In this document: in pieces, positions 7,993-15,950 of the stretch
Layout of the letters: every line of letters begins with the position of its first letter
Position numbering within the stretch: the first letter of the stretch is position 1
DNA from: Streptomyces xanthochromogenes
GTDB taxonomy: Bacteria > Actinomycetota > Actinomycetes > Streptomycetales > Streptomycetaceae
Assembly (NCBI RefSeq): GCF_014650455.1
Contig: NZ_BMUZ01000022.1
Coordinates: 1-64,000, forward strand
DNA length: 64,000 nucleotides
Direction: 5' to 3'
The notes under the pieces: generated by a model
The model's database searches: none
What the model saw: only the letters and a program-made list of their open reading frames with translations
What the model was told of the DNA's origin: nothing
Program-made: the position numbers and the translations under genes

Positions 7993-9614
7993 CCGGCCCG
8001 GCCGCCGTACCCGCCACGGCCGCCAGGAGGAAGGGCCCGGGTGATGAACTCGCAGGCACCGGGGCCCTGTTGAGGCTGGCTCTGCGTCGGGACCGGGTGC
8101 TGATCCCGGTGTGGGCGATCGCGCTGGGCGGGCTCGTGGCGAGTGGCGCGAGCACCCTGGAGAAGGTGTACCCGACGGCCGCCCAACGCGCGGACGTGGC
8201 ACGCTCGATGAGCGGCAACGGCTCGCTGCGGGCCCTGTACGGCCCGGTCTTCGGCGACTCGTCGGGCGCCCTGACCGCGTGGCGGTTCGGCGGGTTCGGC
8301 TGCGTACTGGCGGCGGTGATGAGCCTTCTGATCGTGGTGCGGCACACCCGGGAGGAAGAGGAGACGGGCCGTCAGGAACTGCTGTCGTCGGCGATGGTGG
8401 GCCGCCGGGCCCCCCTGACGTCCGCACTGCTGGCGGCGTTCGTCGCCGACGCGGCGGTGGCGTCGATCGTCACGGCGGGGCTGGCCGAGTCGACCGGGAA
8501 CGCGGCCGGTTCGGCGGCGCTCGGTCTGACGATCGGGGCGATCGGGATGCTGTTCGCGGCCATGGCGGCGATCATGGCCCAGCTGACGGAGAGCGCCCGG
8601 CTCGCCAAGGGCCTCACCGGAGCGGTCCTCGGGGCGGCGTTCCTGCTGAGGGCGGCGGGCGACACCGCGACCCGCGACGCCTCCTCGGTACTCGACCACC
8701 TCTCCCCGCTGGGCTGGGCCGAGAACGTACGGCCCTACGCGGGCGAGCGCTGGTGGGTACTGCTGCTCGTCGTCGCGACGGCCCTCGCGCAGGGGGCCGT
8801 CGCCTACGTCCTGGCCGGACGCCGCGACATCGGGATGAGCTTCGTGCCGCCGCGGCCCGGTCCGGCCGAAGGACGCATCACGACGGCGTACGGGCTGGCC
8901 TGGCGGCTCCAGCGCGGCGGGGTGCTCGGGTGGGCCGTCGGATTCGCGCTGGCCGGGCTGCTGTTCGGGCGGATGGCCGACGGGGCGGCGGCACTGGTCG
9001 GCGACAACGCGCGGACCCGGGAGATCATCCAGCGGATGGGCGGGCAGAGCGGGCTGACCGACGCGTTCCTGGCCACGATGGTCGGCATGCTGGGGATGGT
9101 CGCGGCGCTGTACGCCGTCTCGTCGGTGCTGCGGCTGCACGGCGAGGAGACGGACGGGCGGGCCGAGCCGGTCCTGGCGGCATCCGTGGGCCGGGTGCGG
9201 TGGGCGGCCGGACATCTGGTGATCGCGTTCGGCGGGGCGGCCCTGATCATGACGGTCGGGGGGCTCGGCCTGGCAGCCGGCCACGGCGGCGACGCCGGCC
9301 CCCTCCTGGGCGCGGCACTGGTCCAACTCCCCGCGATCTGGACCCTGTCGGGGCTCGCGGTACTGCTGTACGGAGCGTTCCCCCGGCTCGCCCCGGGGGC
9401 CCTCGGCGTGGTCTCCCTGTGCCTGGCCCTCGGCTGGATCGGCCCCGCCCTGAACCTGCCGGCCGCCGTCCTGGACGTGTCCCCCTTCGGCCATCTGCCC
9501 AAGCTGCCGGGGGTGGGGATGGCGTGGTCCCCGGTACTGCTCCTGACCGCGCTCGCGGCGGTGCTGACCGGGGCGGGGGTCGGGGCGTTGCGGCGCCGGG
9601 ACGTGGTGGGCTGA
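7989..9614 (+). CDS. ABC-2 exporter permease, polyketide/antibiotic type
   Basis: 541 residues with about 12 hydrophobic segments in two homologous halves. Each half starts with an LRRDRVLIPVWA- or LQRGGVLGWAVG-like segment, the pattern of the large TnrB3-like permeases that pair with DrrA-like ATPases. The ATGA overlap with the ATPase gene indicates coupled translation and a 1:1 complex in the membrane. With the neighbouring regulator this forms a self-contained inducible efflux unit. The substrate cannot be told from sequence; a P450 follows convergently but need not be related. Confidence 0.88.
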   Translation: MTGPAAVPATAARRKGPGDELAGTGALLRLALRRDRVLIPVWAIALGGLVASGASTLEKVYPTAAQRADVARSMSGNGSLRALYGPVFGDSSGALTAWRFGGFGCVLAAVMSLLIVVRHTREEEETGRQELLSSAMVGRRAPLTSALLAAFVADAAVASIVTAGLAESTGNAAGSAALGLTIGAIGMLFAAMAAIMAQLTESARLAKGLTGAVLGAAFLLRAAGDTATRDASSVLDHLSPLGWAENVRPYAGERWWVLLLVVATALAQGAVAYVLAGRRDIGMSFVPPRPGPAEGRITTAYGLAWRLQRGGVLGWAVGFALAGLLFGRMADGAAALVGDNARTREIIQRMGGQSGLTDAFLATMVGMLGMVAALYAVSSVLRLHGEETDGRAEPVLAASVGRVRWAAGHLVIAFGGAALIMTVGGLGLAAGHGGDAGPLLGAALVQLPAIWTLSGLAVLLYGAFPRLAPGALGVVSLCLALGWIGPALNLPAAVLDVSPFGHLPKLPGVGMAWSPVLLLTALAAVLTGAGVGALRRRDVVG

Positions 9615-9632
9615 GGACGGTTCGCGGATGGC

Positions 9633-10865
9633 TCAGCACTCCACCCGGAGCTCCTTGAGCCCCCGGATGACGAACCCGGGTCCCCACTCGGGTTCGGCCG
9701 TCAGCCGCAGCTCGGGCATCTTCCCGAGCAACTGCCCGAAGGATGCCTCCAGTTCGAGCCGGGCGAGCGGGGCGCCGAGGCAGTAGTGGATGCCCGCGCC
9801 GAAGGAGATGTGCGGGTTGTCCGCACGGGTGAGGTCGAGGGCGTCGGGGTCGGCGAACCGGGCGGGGTCGCGGTTGGCGGACCCGAAGAGCAGGGCGACC
9901 TCACTGCCGCGAGGCAGCGTCTGCCCGGCGAACTCGATGTCTTCGAGCACCCAGCGCTCGAAGAGCTGGAGCGGGGTGTCGTACCGCATCAACTCCTCGA
10001 TGGCCGTGGGCAGAAGGGCATCGGGCGCGGCCCGGAGCGCGGCGAGCTGGGCGGGGTTGCGGAGCAGGGCGTACCAGCCGTTGGCGGTGGTGTTCACGGT
10101 GGCCTCGTGGCCGGCGTTGAGGAGCAGCACGCAGGTGGAGATCATCTCCTGCTCGGTGAGGCGGCGGGGGCTCGTTTCGCCCCCCTCCTCGTCGTGCGCG
10201 GCGATGAGGGCGGAGATCAGGTCGTCCCGGCCGGGCTTCTTGCGCCGCTCGGCGATCAACTCCCTTAGATACGACGTGAATTCGACCGAGGCCTGGACGG
10301 CTCGGGCCGCGGTCTCCTCGCCCGGGTCGAGCTCGTACATGCCGCAGATCGCGGCGGACCAGGGACGCAGCAGGTGCCGGTCGGCGTCGGGGATGCCGAG
10401 GATCTCGGCGATGACGGCGACGGGGAGGGGCTCGGCGACCTCGGCCACGAGGTCGCCCCCGCCGGCCGCGCGGAAGTCGTCCACGAGGCGGGCGGCGAGG
10501 CGGCGCACGGTCGGGGCGAGGCGCTCCACGGTGCGGGGGTTGAAGGCCTGCGAGACGAGCCGGCGAATCCGGGTGTGGTCCGGGGGCTCCAGGTCCAGCA
10601 TGCCGCCGTCGTTGAGGGTGTGGAACGGTTCGTGCGCCGGGGGCGGTGGTGTCCGGCCGAACTCGGCGTGGGTGAACCGGTGTTGATAGGTGCGGCCCAG
10701 CCTCCGGTCCCGGAGCAGGGTGCGGACGTCGGCGTGGTGGGGGATCAGCCACTGCCCGGTGGGCGGGTAGTGGTGGATGCGGCCCCCTGCCCGGAGTTCT
10801 TCGTACGCGGGGTAGGGGTTGGCGATGAAGTCGCGCTCGGCGGGGCGGAAGGGGATGGGGTGCAT
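9633..10865 (-). CDS. Cytochrome P450
   Basis: 410 residues, the usual size of soluble bacterial P450s. Heme ligand Cys362 in FGAGIHYCLGAPLARLE, oxygen-activating I-helix LLLNAGHEATVNTT, and K-helix ExxR in AIEELMRYDTPLQLFERW. It uses electrons from ferredoxin and reductase partners, none of which is encoded nearby. No biosynthetic enzymes surround it, so it is an orphan; substrate unknown. ATG start with no strong ribosome site. Transcribed alone and convergent with the exporter operon. Confidence 0.95.
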   Translation of the reverse strand: MHPIPFRPAERDFIANPYPAYEELRAGGRIHHYPPTGQWLIPHHADVRTLLRDRRLGRTYQHRFTHAEFGRTPPPPAHEPFHTLNDGGMLDLEPPDHTRIRRLVSQAFNPRTVERLAPTVRRLAARLVDDFRAAGGGDLVAEVAEPLPVAVIAEILGIPDADRHLLRPWSAAICGMYELDPGEETAARAVQASVEFTSYLRELIAERRKKPGRDDLISALIAAHDEEGGETSPRRLTEQEMISTCVLLLNAGHEATVNTTANGWYALLRNPAQLAALRAAPDALLPTAIEELMRYDTPLQLFERWVLEDIEFAGQTLPRGSEVALLFGSANRDPARFADPDALDLTRADNPHISFGAGIHYCLGAPLARLELEASFGQLLGKMPELRLTAEPEWGPGFVIRGLKELRVEC

Positions 10866-10983
10866 GGGCTCGACGATCCGGGGTCACCCCCGGGGAGATC
10901 AAGGGGGCGGGGCGGTTCGAACCCATCGGCCGTCGACCGCGGACCCCGCGTCTACGCCGTGCCCTGGAGGGGTCCGGGAGCAG

Positions 10984-11017
10984 CCGTCGGCCGGCGCCTC
11001 GACGCGTCGGCCGACGG
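10984..11017 (-). terminator. Terminator of the chitinase gene
   Basis: CCGTCGGCC at 10984-10992 pairs with GGCCGACGG at 11009-11017, about 40 bases past the chitinase stop. Confidence 0.7.
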
Positions 11018-11056
11018 CACACCCGGGCCGGCGTCGGGCCGGCCGGACGGCACTGC

Positions 11057-11806
11057 CTAGCAGGACAGATTGCCGCCGGCGCTGACGCCGAGGTCGCGGG
11101 TGAACTTCTCGAAGAGGTTGATCCGGTCCTGGCGCTCGGCGGGGTTCTTCCCGTTGCATTCGAGGTCGCCGTTGATGCTGCGGATCGTCTCGCCGAACCC
11201 CTTGTTGTGGACGATCGCGTCGTGCGGTGTCGTCCTGCCCGCGCCCTTCTGGCTGTTCCAGAACCACAGCCCGGTCTTCCAGGCCACCGCGGAATCACGC
11301 TCGACCTTGTAGGGGTCGCGCAGCAGGTCGATGTGCAGGGCGTCACCGGCTGCCTTGTAGTTGAAGTTCCAGCTCAGTTGGAGCGGCCCGCGGCCGTAGT
11401 AGGCCTTGTCACCGGCCGGGCACCCGTACGGCTGGCTGCGGTCGCAGTAATGACCGTAGTTCGCCTTGTTCTGCTCGACCACGTACCTCAGCCCGGCGGT
11501 CTCATGACTCACGTTCGCCAGGAACGCCGCCGCCTCGCGCTTGCGCGTCGCCCCGTCACCTGAGTTCGCGAACCCGGGGTACGCACCGAGCGCCTGGGTC
11601 AGCCCTTGGTAGGTGTAGAAGGAGTTCCGGCCCGGGAACATGTGGTCGAACTGCGCCTGGCTGACCACGAACGATCCGGCGGCGGAGGCGGGCACCGCCG
11701 GCACCGCGGCCACCAGACCGGCCAGCACCGCGGTAGCGCCCAGCCCGGCGACCGCGCCGGAGCGGAAGCGGGTTCCGAAGCGGGACAGGGAACGAGACAG
11801 GGACAT
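11057..11806 (-). CDS. Secreted GH19 family chitinase
   Basis: 249 residues. A signal peptide with an Arg-containing head and a long Ala/Val core ends near residue 42 (VPASAA). The rest is one GH19 catalytic domain: the catalytic glutamate in SHETAGLRY (Glu102), a second acidic residue at Glu111, and the family signature YYGRGPLQLSWNFNY at 136-150. It hydrolyses beta-1,4 GlcNAc links in chitin outside the cell by inversion. No carbohydrate-binding module is present, so it is a compact form. GAAGGAG lies 7 bases before the ATG. I saw no obvious DasR-type palindrome in the 190 bases upstream. Confidence 0.93.
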   Translation of the reverse strand: MSLSRSLSRFGTRFRSGAVAGLGATAVLAGLVAAVPAVPASAAGSFVVSQAQFDHMFPGRNSFYTYQGLTQALGAYPGFANSGDGATRKREAAAFLANVSHETAGLRYVVEQNKANYGHYCDRSQPYGCPAGDKAYYGRGPLQLSWNFNYKAAGDALHIDLLRDPYKVERDSAVAWKTGLWFWNSQKGAGRTTPHDAIVHNKGFGETIRSINGDLECNGKNPAERQDRINLFEKFTRDLGVSAGGNLSC

Positions 11807-12077
11807 CTGCACTCCTTCACCGGCGCGGACCGCGCCGCATGGGACGCCGAGGGAAACATCTCGGATGGCTGAGCCCCCACTGGCGGGGGCCATGCCAGAG
11901 TCTGATGCAGATTCGCCCCATTCCGCCGGAAGTTGGCGATCTGTCACCCGCAGGTTGCCTATGCCTTCGGCACGTTGACTTGCAGGTTCGCACCGCACTC
12001 CCCGAGCGGACGACCCATCGGGCGACGCAGTCGCGCTCCTGCCCCCGATTCCGTCCGCAGACCGTGCGGGGCCGTCC
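11807..12077. other. Intergenic, chitinase upstream region
   Basis: About 270 bases that should contain the chitinase promoter. No gene, clear operator or hairpin was recognised. Confidence 0.5.
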
Positions 12078-12320
12078 GCGCAGTTCCCCGCGCCCCCAAC
12101 CCCCTTTCGGCCTCACACCGTGCGTGGCTGGGCGCGCAGTTCCCCGCGCCCCTAAACCCGTCTCAGTCCGCAGACCGCGGTCGCATCTCGCGCAGTTCCT
12201 CGCGCCCCCAACCCCCTGTTGGCCTCGCACCGTGCGTGGCTGGTCGCGCAGTTCCCCGCGCCCCTAAACCCGACTCCGTCCGCGGGCCGCGGTCGCTTCT
12301 CGCGCAGTTCCTCGCGCCCC
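12078..12320. repeat. Tandem array with exact 56-bp period
   Basis: The core GCGCAGTTCCYCGCGCCCC starts at 12078, 12134, 12190, 12246 and 12302, five copies spaced exactly 56 bases apart. The bases between cores alternate between two types, giving a higher-order unit of 112 bases: one type contains GTGCGTGGCTGG before the next core, the other contains GACCGCGGTCGC-like sequence. No gene lies inside. Cores of this kind are, to my knowledge, common dispersed elements between Streptomyces genes; a tandem array is less usual. Confidence 0.9.
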
Positions 12321-12401
12321 TAGAAGCTTCGGTGCTGGGCTGCGCAGGCATCCTCAGCCCGTCATGGGGGTCCCCCCTGGCCCTTAAGGCCTTGGGGGAG
12401 A

Positions 12402-12592
12402 TTGAGGACGAGCGCCGTTCAGGCGCGAACGGGGGTCTGGGGGCGGAGCCCCCAGGGGCACTTCAACCCCCGGAGGGTTGCGGGAAGGGGTGGGGTGGGG
12501 CGACTCCCGGGGTCTGGGGCGGAGCCCCAGGGGCCGGAACCAGCCAACCCCGGGTCACGGGCGGGAGGGTGGGCAAACCCCCCGGCTAGGAC
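12402..12592. repeat. Dispersed 3'-end repeat, copy 1
   Basis: Shares with 22158-22276 the start TTGAGGACGAGCGCC, a hairpin CTGGGGGC-GGA-GCCCCCAG (again in shorter form at 12514-12530), and the end GCGGGAGGGNGGGCAAACC...GGCTAGG. The end coincides with the TAG stop of the response-regulator gene, so the element spans its 3' flank. It probably supplies terminator hairpins. Copy 1 carries an internal duplication of the hairpin region. Confidence 0.85.
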
Positions 12593-13251
12593 GGAGTCAC
12601 CAGGCGGGTCTCGTACGCGTACACCGCCGCCTGCGTACGGTCACGCAACCCGAGCTTCACCAGCACCCGGCTGACATGCGTCTTGATCGTCGACTCCGCC
12701 ACCACCAGCCGATCCGCGATCTCCAGGTTCGAAAGGCCCTGGGCGATCAGAACGAGCACCTCCGTCTCGCGATCGGTCAGCTCCTCCACCTGTCCCACCC
12801 CCGGGGAACCGGCCCGCTGGGACGGCACGACCCGCGCGAACTCGTTGATCAGGCGCCGGGTCACCGAGGGGGCGAGCAGCGCCTCCCCCGAGGCCACCAC
12901 CCTTACGCCATCGGCGAGTTGGCGCGCGGAGGCGTCCTTCAGGAGGAAGCCAGACGCTCCCGCCCGCAGCGCCTGGTACACGTACTCGTCGAGGTCGAAC
13001 GTGGTCAGCACGAGCACCTTCGAGGAGTCGTCCGCCGCCACGATCTCGCGCGTCGCCTCGATGCCGTTCATGCCGGGCATCCGGATGTCCATCAGGACCA
13101 CGTCGGGCCGCAGCGCCTGCACCTGGGCGACCGCCTCGCGCCCGTCGACCGCCTCGCCGACGACCTCGATGTCCGGCTGTGCGCCGAGCAGTACGGAGAA
13201 GCCCTCGCGCACCATCATCTGATCGTCGACGATCAGCACCCGGATCGTCAT
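12586..13251 (-). CDS. NarL/LuxR-family response regulator
   Basis: 221 residues. Receiver domain with phospho-acceptor Asp in PDVVLMDIRMPGMNG and a C-terminal GerE-type helix-turn-helix LTDRETEVLVLIAQGLSNLEIADRLVVAE. It is paired with the sensor kinase immediately upstream, whose stop overlaps its start by ATGA, forming one two-component system. Target genes unknown. Its TAG stop lies in the conserved end of a dispersed repeat. Confidence 0.95.
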   Translation of the reverse strand: MTIRVLIVDDQMMVREGFSVLLGAQPDIEVVGEAVDGREAVAQVQALRPDVVLMDIRMPGMNGIEATREIVAADDSSKVLVLTTFDLDEYVYQALRAGASGFLLKDASARQLADGVRVVASGEALLAPSVTRRLINEFARVVPSQRAGSPGVGQVEELTDRETEVLVLIAQGLSNLEIADRLVVAESTIKTHVSRVLVKLGLRDRTQAAVYAYETRLVTPS

Positions 13252-14663
13252 GTCCGCTCTTCCGTCCTCTTGGCCAGGTCCACTCCCGGCTCCGGCTCAG
13301 GCTCCCGATCCGGCTCCGCGGCCGCCACCGGGATGAAGACGGTCACCTCGTAACCGCCCTCCGCCGTCCGCTCCGCGGTCATCTGCCCGCCGAGCATCGC
13401 GACCCGCTCCGCCATGCCCGTAAGACCGTGTCCGGACCCCTGCGACGGGCCCGCCTCGCTGGTCGCGGGGCCGTTGAGAATCCGCAGGCCGAGCCCGCCC
13501 AGAACGTACCCGATCTCCACCCGTGCCCCCGACCCGGGCGCGTGCCGCAGGGTGTTGCTGAGGGCTTCCTGGATGATCCGGTACGCCGACAGCTCGACGC
13601 CCTGCGGGAGTTCCCGTACCGCACCGGTGACGACCTTCTCGACCGGGAGCCCGGCCTCGCGGACGTTGGCCAGCAGGCCGTCCAGGTCGGCGAGGGTGGG
13701 CTGGGGGGCGTCCGGCGCCTCGTAGTCCTCGGCGCGTACGACACCGAGCACCCGGCGCAGTTCGGTGAGCGCGGCCACCGCGTTCTCGCGGATCGTGGCG
13801 AAGGCCTGGGCCAGCTCGGGCGGGGGGTTCTCCACCCGGTAGGGCGCGGCCTCGGCCTGGATGGCGACCACGGACATGTGGTGCGCGACCACGTCGTGCA
13901 GCTCGCGCGCGATGTTGGTGCGCTCCTCCAGGACGGTCCGCCGGTCGCGCTCGACCGCGGTCACCGACTTCTCCGCGCTGACCTGCCGCTCGGCGTCCTT
14001 GCGGATGTGCCCGACGGAGATGACCAGCAGGACCATGCCGTAGAAGATCGCCACCTGCACGCTGCCGAGGGTGTGGGCACGGCCGCGGAGCACGCTCAGG
14101 ACCACGCTGAGGCCGAAGGTCACCAGCCACATGTTGAGCGCGATGCGGGGGCGGGTGCGCAGCGCGACCACGGCCAGGACGGTGAGGTGCATGAGGCCGG
14201 ACCCGGGGGTCCAGGGGGTCATGCTGCCGTGGTTCCCCATCATCCCGGTGAAAAGGAGCGCCCCGCAGGACAGCCAGAACGCGCCGATGGGGCGCACCAG
14301 CGTCATGACCACCGGCACCGCGAGCAGCATCCCGCTCACCAGGAAGGCGAAGCCCCCGGTGAGTCCGCTCAGGCTGCGCTCGTAGCCGAACGTCATCGCG
14401 CAGAACGCGAGGAAGCAGACCACCGCGTGCGGCAGCCAGCCCACGATCTCGCGGGCCCGGCCCGGGAGCATCCGGGCTATGGGGCCGTCCGTCCGCCGGG
14501 GCGGGAGCGGCCGGTAGGCGAACGCGTCGTGGAACAGATCGCCGCGCAGCCCCGCGTACGCGTCCATCGCCCACCGGAACTCCGGGGTGCGCTCGGCCAC
14601 GCCGCCCGCTGCTGTGCTGCCGCTCCCCTGCCGGGGCCTGATCGTCTCGTTCACACCCACCAC
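13248..14663 (-). CDS. Sensor histidine kinase, HisKA_3 (DesK-like)
   Basis: 471 residues. About six transmembrane segments in the first 230 residues (for example VVCFLAFCAMTFGYE and AIFYGMVLLVISVGHI) with almost no extracellular domain, then the phospho-acceptor His in RELHDVVAHHMSVVAIQAEA, and an ATPase domain with the N-box region and G-box GHGLTGMAERVAMLGG. Intramembrane sensing kinases of this type respond to membrane or cell-wall state; the signal here is unknown. Coupled to the response regulator by ATGA. Confidence 0.93.
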   Translation of the reverse strand: MVGVNETIRPRQGSGSTAAGGVAERTPEFRWAMDAYAGLRGDLFHDAFAYRPLPPRRTDGPIARMLPGRAREIVGWLPHAVVCFLAFCAMTFGYERSLSGLTGGFAFLVSGMLLAVPVVMTLVRPIGAFWLSCGALLFTGMMGNHGSMTPWTPGSGLMHLTVLAVVALRTRPRIALNMWLVTFGLSVVLSVLRGRAHTLGSVQVAIFYGMVLLVISVGHIRKDAERQVSAEKSVTAVERDRRTVLEERTNIARELHDVVAHHMSVVAIQAEAAPYRVENPPPELAQAFATIRENAVAALTELRRVLGVVRAEDYEAPDAPQPTLADLDGLLANVREAGLPVEKVVTGAVRELPQGVELSAYRIIQEALSNTLRHAPGSGARVEIGYVLGGLGLRILNGPATSEAGPSQGSGHGLTGMAERVAMLGGQMTAERTAEGGYEVTVFIPVAAAEPDREPEPEPGVDLAKRTEERT

Positions 14664-14795
14664 GGTAGGCGGCGGTCCGGGCCGCGGCGTCCGGCTGGAT
14701 ACGGATACTTCGGGGTCCGCCTCAGGGACTACGCGGGGACCCGTCCGCCCCGGCCGGGCCCCGCACGCCCGGGCCCGTCGGACCGGGGTGTGCGG

Positions 14796-15293
14796 TCACG
14801 CCGCCGCGGTCACCTTGGCGACGAACGCGGCCACGTTCGCCACCGTCCGCCCGATCTTCTCCTCCACCGTGAGCGTCTCGTGCAGCCGCGCCCCCACCCC
14901 CGCGTCCTTCTTGCCGCGGACATAGAGCGAGCAGTCGAGGTCGGCGCAGATGTAGGCGCCCACCGAGTTGCCCTCCTTGCCGGGCTTGCCCGCCTTCGGC
15001 GCGACCATCAGCGCGACGCCACCGGAGTGGGTGGTCAGGCACATCGAGCACATGCTCCGCCGCTGCTGGCCCGGGACGGCGCTGGAGCAGCGCAACGCGA
15101 GGCCCTGCGGGCGGCCGTCGAGCTCGACGACGAGGTAGCCGCGGTCGGGGGCCTGCGGGTCGCGCCAGCCGAGGTAGTCCAGGTCGTCCCAGGGCCGGTC
15201 GGCCAGGTCGCGCGGCACGGACAGGCGCTTGGCCTCGCCCTTGGTGCAGTTCACGAAGGCGGCACGGATGTCTTGTTCGGTCAGCGGCTTCAT
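14796..15293 (-). CDS. FBP zinc-finger protein, EF-G-binding type
   Basis: 165 residues with a treble-clef zinc finger formed by CSMC and CADLDC, preceded by LALRCSSAVPGQQRRS. This is the FBP C-terminal domain, whose FusB relatives bind elongation factor G and rescue it from fusidic acid; here only the domain similarity supports such a role. ATG at 15293 follows GTGAGG. It is divergent from a TetR gene, and the 87-base gap holds an excellent palindrome, so the TetR protein may control it. In such gene pairs a role in antibiotic tolerance is plausible but unproven. Confidence 0.8.
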   Translation of the reverse strand: MKPLTEQDIRAAFVNCTKGEAKRLSVPRDLADRPWDDLDYLGWRDPQAPDRGYLVVELDGRPQGLALRCSSAVPGQQRRSMCSMCLTTHSGGVALMVAPKAGKPGKEGNSVGAYICADLDCSLYVRGKKDAGVGARLHETLTVEEKIGRTVANVAAFVAKVTAAA

Positions 15294-15307
15294 GAACCTC
15301 ACGGTAA

Positions 15308-15330
15308 TTTGCCTAAAGCTTGTAGGCAAA
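15308..15330. promoter_or_regulatory. TetR-type operator palindrome
   Basis: TTTGCCTA at 15308-15315 and its exact complement TAGGCAAA at 15323-15330, separated by 7 bases, lie between the divergent FBP and TetR genes; a further half-site CAGGCAA is at 15344-15350. Palindromes of this size are typical TetR targets, so autoregulation and control of both neighbours is the likely reading. Confidence 0.75.
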
Positions 15331-15380
15331 TCAATAATAGGTTCAGGCAAGAGAGCGCAGCACCCAGGGAGAGGAAGGGC

Positions 15381-15950
15381 ATGGCACGCGTAGGACTGAC
15401 CACCGACCGCCTGGTCCGGGCGGGCGCCGAGCTCGCCGACGAGGTCGGCTTCGAGCAGGTGACCGTCTCGGCGCTGGCCCGCCGCTTCGACGTCAAGGTC
15501 GCGAGCCTGTACTCGCACGTCAAGAACTCCCAGGACCTCAAGACCAGGCTCGCCCTGCTCGCCCTGGAAGAGCTCGCGGTCCAGGCCGCCGACGCCGTGG
15601 CCGGCCGCTCCGGCAAGGAGGCGCTGGCCGCGCTCGGCAACGTCTACCGCGACTACGCCCACGAGCACCCCGGCCGCTACGCCGCGGCCCAGCTGCGGCT
15701 GGACCCCGAGGCGGCGGCCGCGAGCGCGGGGCGCAGGCACTCGCAGATGACGCGCGCGATCCTGCGCGGCTACGACCTGCCGGAGCCGGACCAGACGCAT
15801 GCGGTACGGCTGCTCGGCAGCGTCTTCCACGGCTACATCACCCTGGAGATGGGCGGCGGGTTCAGCCACAGCGCCCCCGACACCCAGGAGACCTGGGACC
15901 GCACCCTGGACGCGCTCGACGCCCTCCTGCGCAATTGGCCGACACCATGA
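15381..15950 (+). CDS. TetR-family regulator
   Basis: 189 residues. N-terminal helix-turn-helix FEQVTVSALARRFDVKVASLYSHVKNSQDL (about 25-55) and a TetR_C_33/WHG-like ligand domain. GAGGAAGGG precedes the ATG. The stop overlaps the start of the SGNH hydrolase by ATGA, so the two are coupled. It probably binds the 15308-15330 palindrome and acts on itself, the hydrolase and the divergent FBP gene. Confidence 0.9.
   Translation: MARVGLTTDRLVRAGAELADEVGFEQVTVSALARRFDVKVASLYSHVKNSQDLKTRLALLALEELAVQAADAVAGRSGKEALAALGNVYRDYAHEHPGRYAAAQLRLDPEAAAASAGRRHSQMTRAILRGYDLPEPDQTHAVRLLGSVFHGYITLEMGGGFSHSAPDTQETWDRTLDALDALLRNWPTP

Noticed and set aside
7087..10865. Exporter plus P450 considered as part of a biosynthetic gene cluster
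   Set aside because: No PKS, NRPS, terpene cyclase or RiPP core enzymes are nearby and the P450 is convergent with the exporter; they look like independent units.
11807..12000. DasR-type operator upstream of the chitinase
   Set aside because: I looked for an ACTGGTCTAGACCA-like palindrome and did not find one on either strand in this stretch.
12078..12320. 56-bp-period array considered as CRISPR
   Set aside because: The units are almost entirely repeated including the spacers (alternating types), no unique spacers exist, and no cas genes are in the window.
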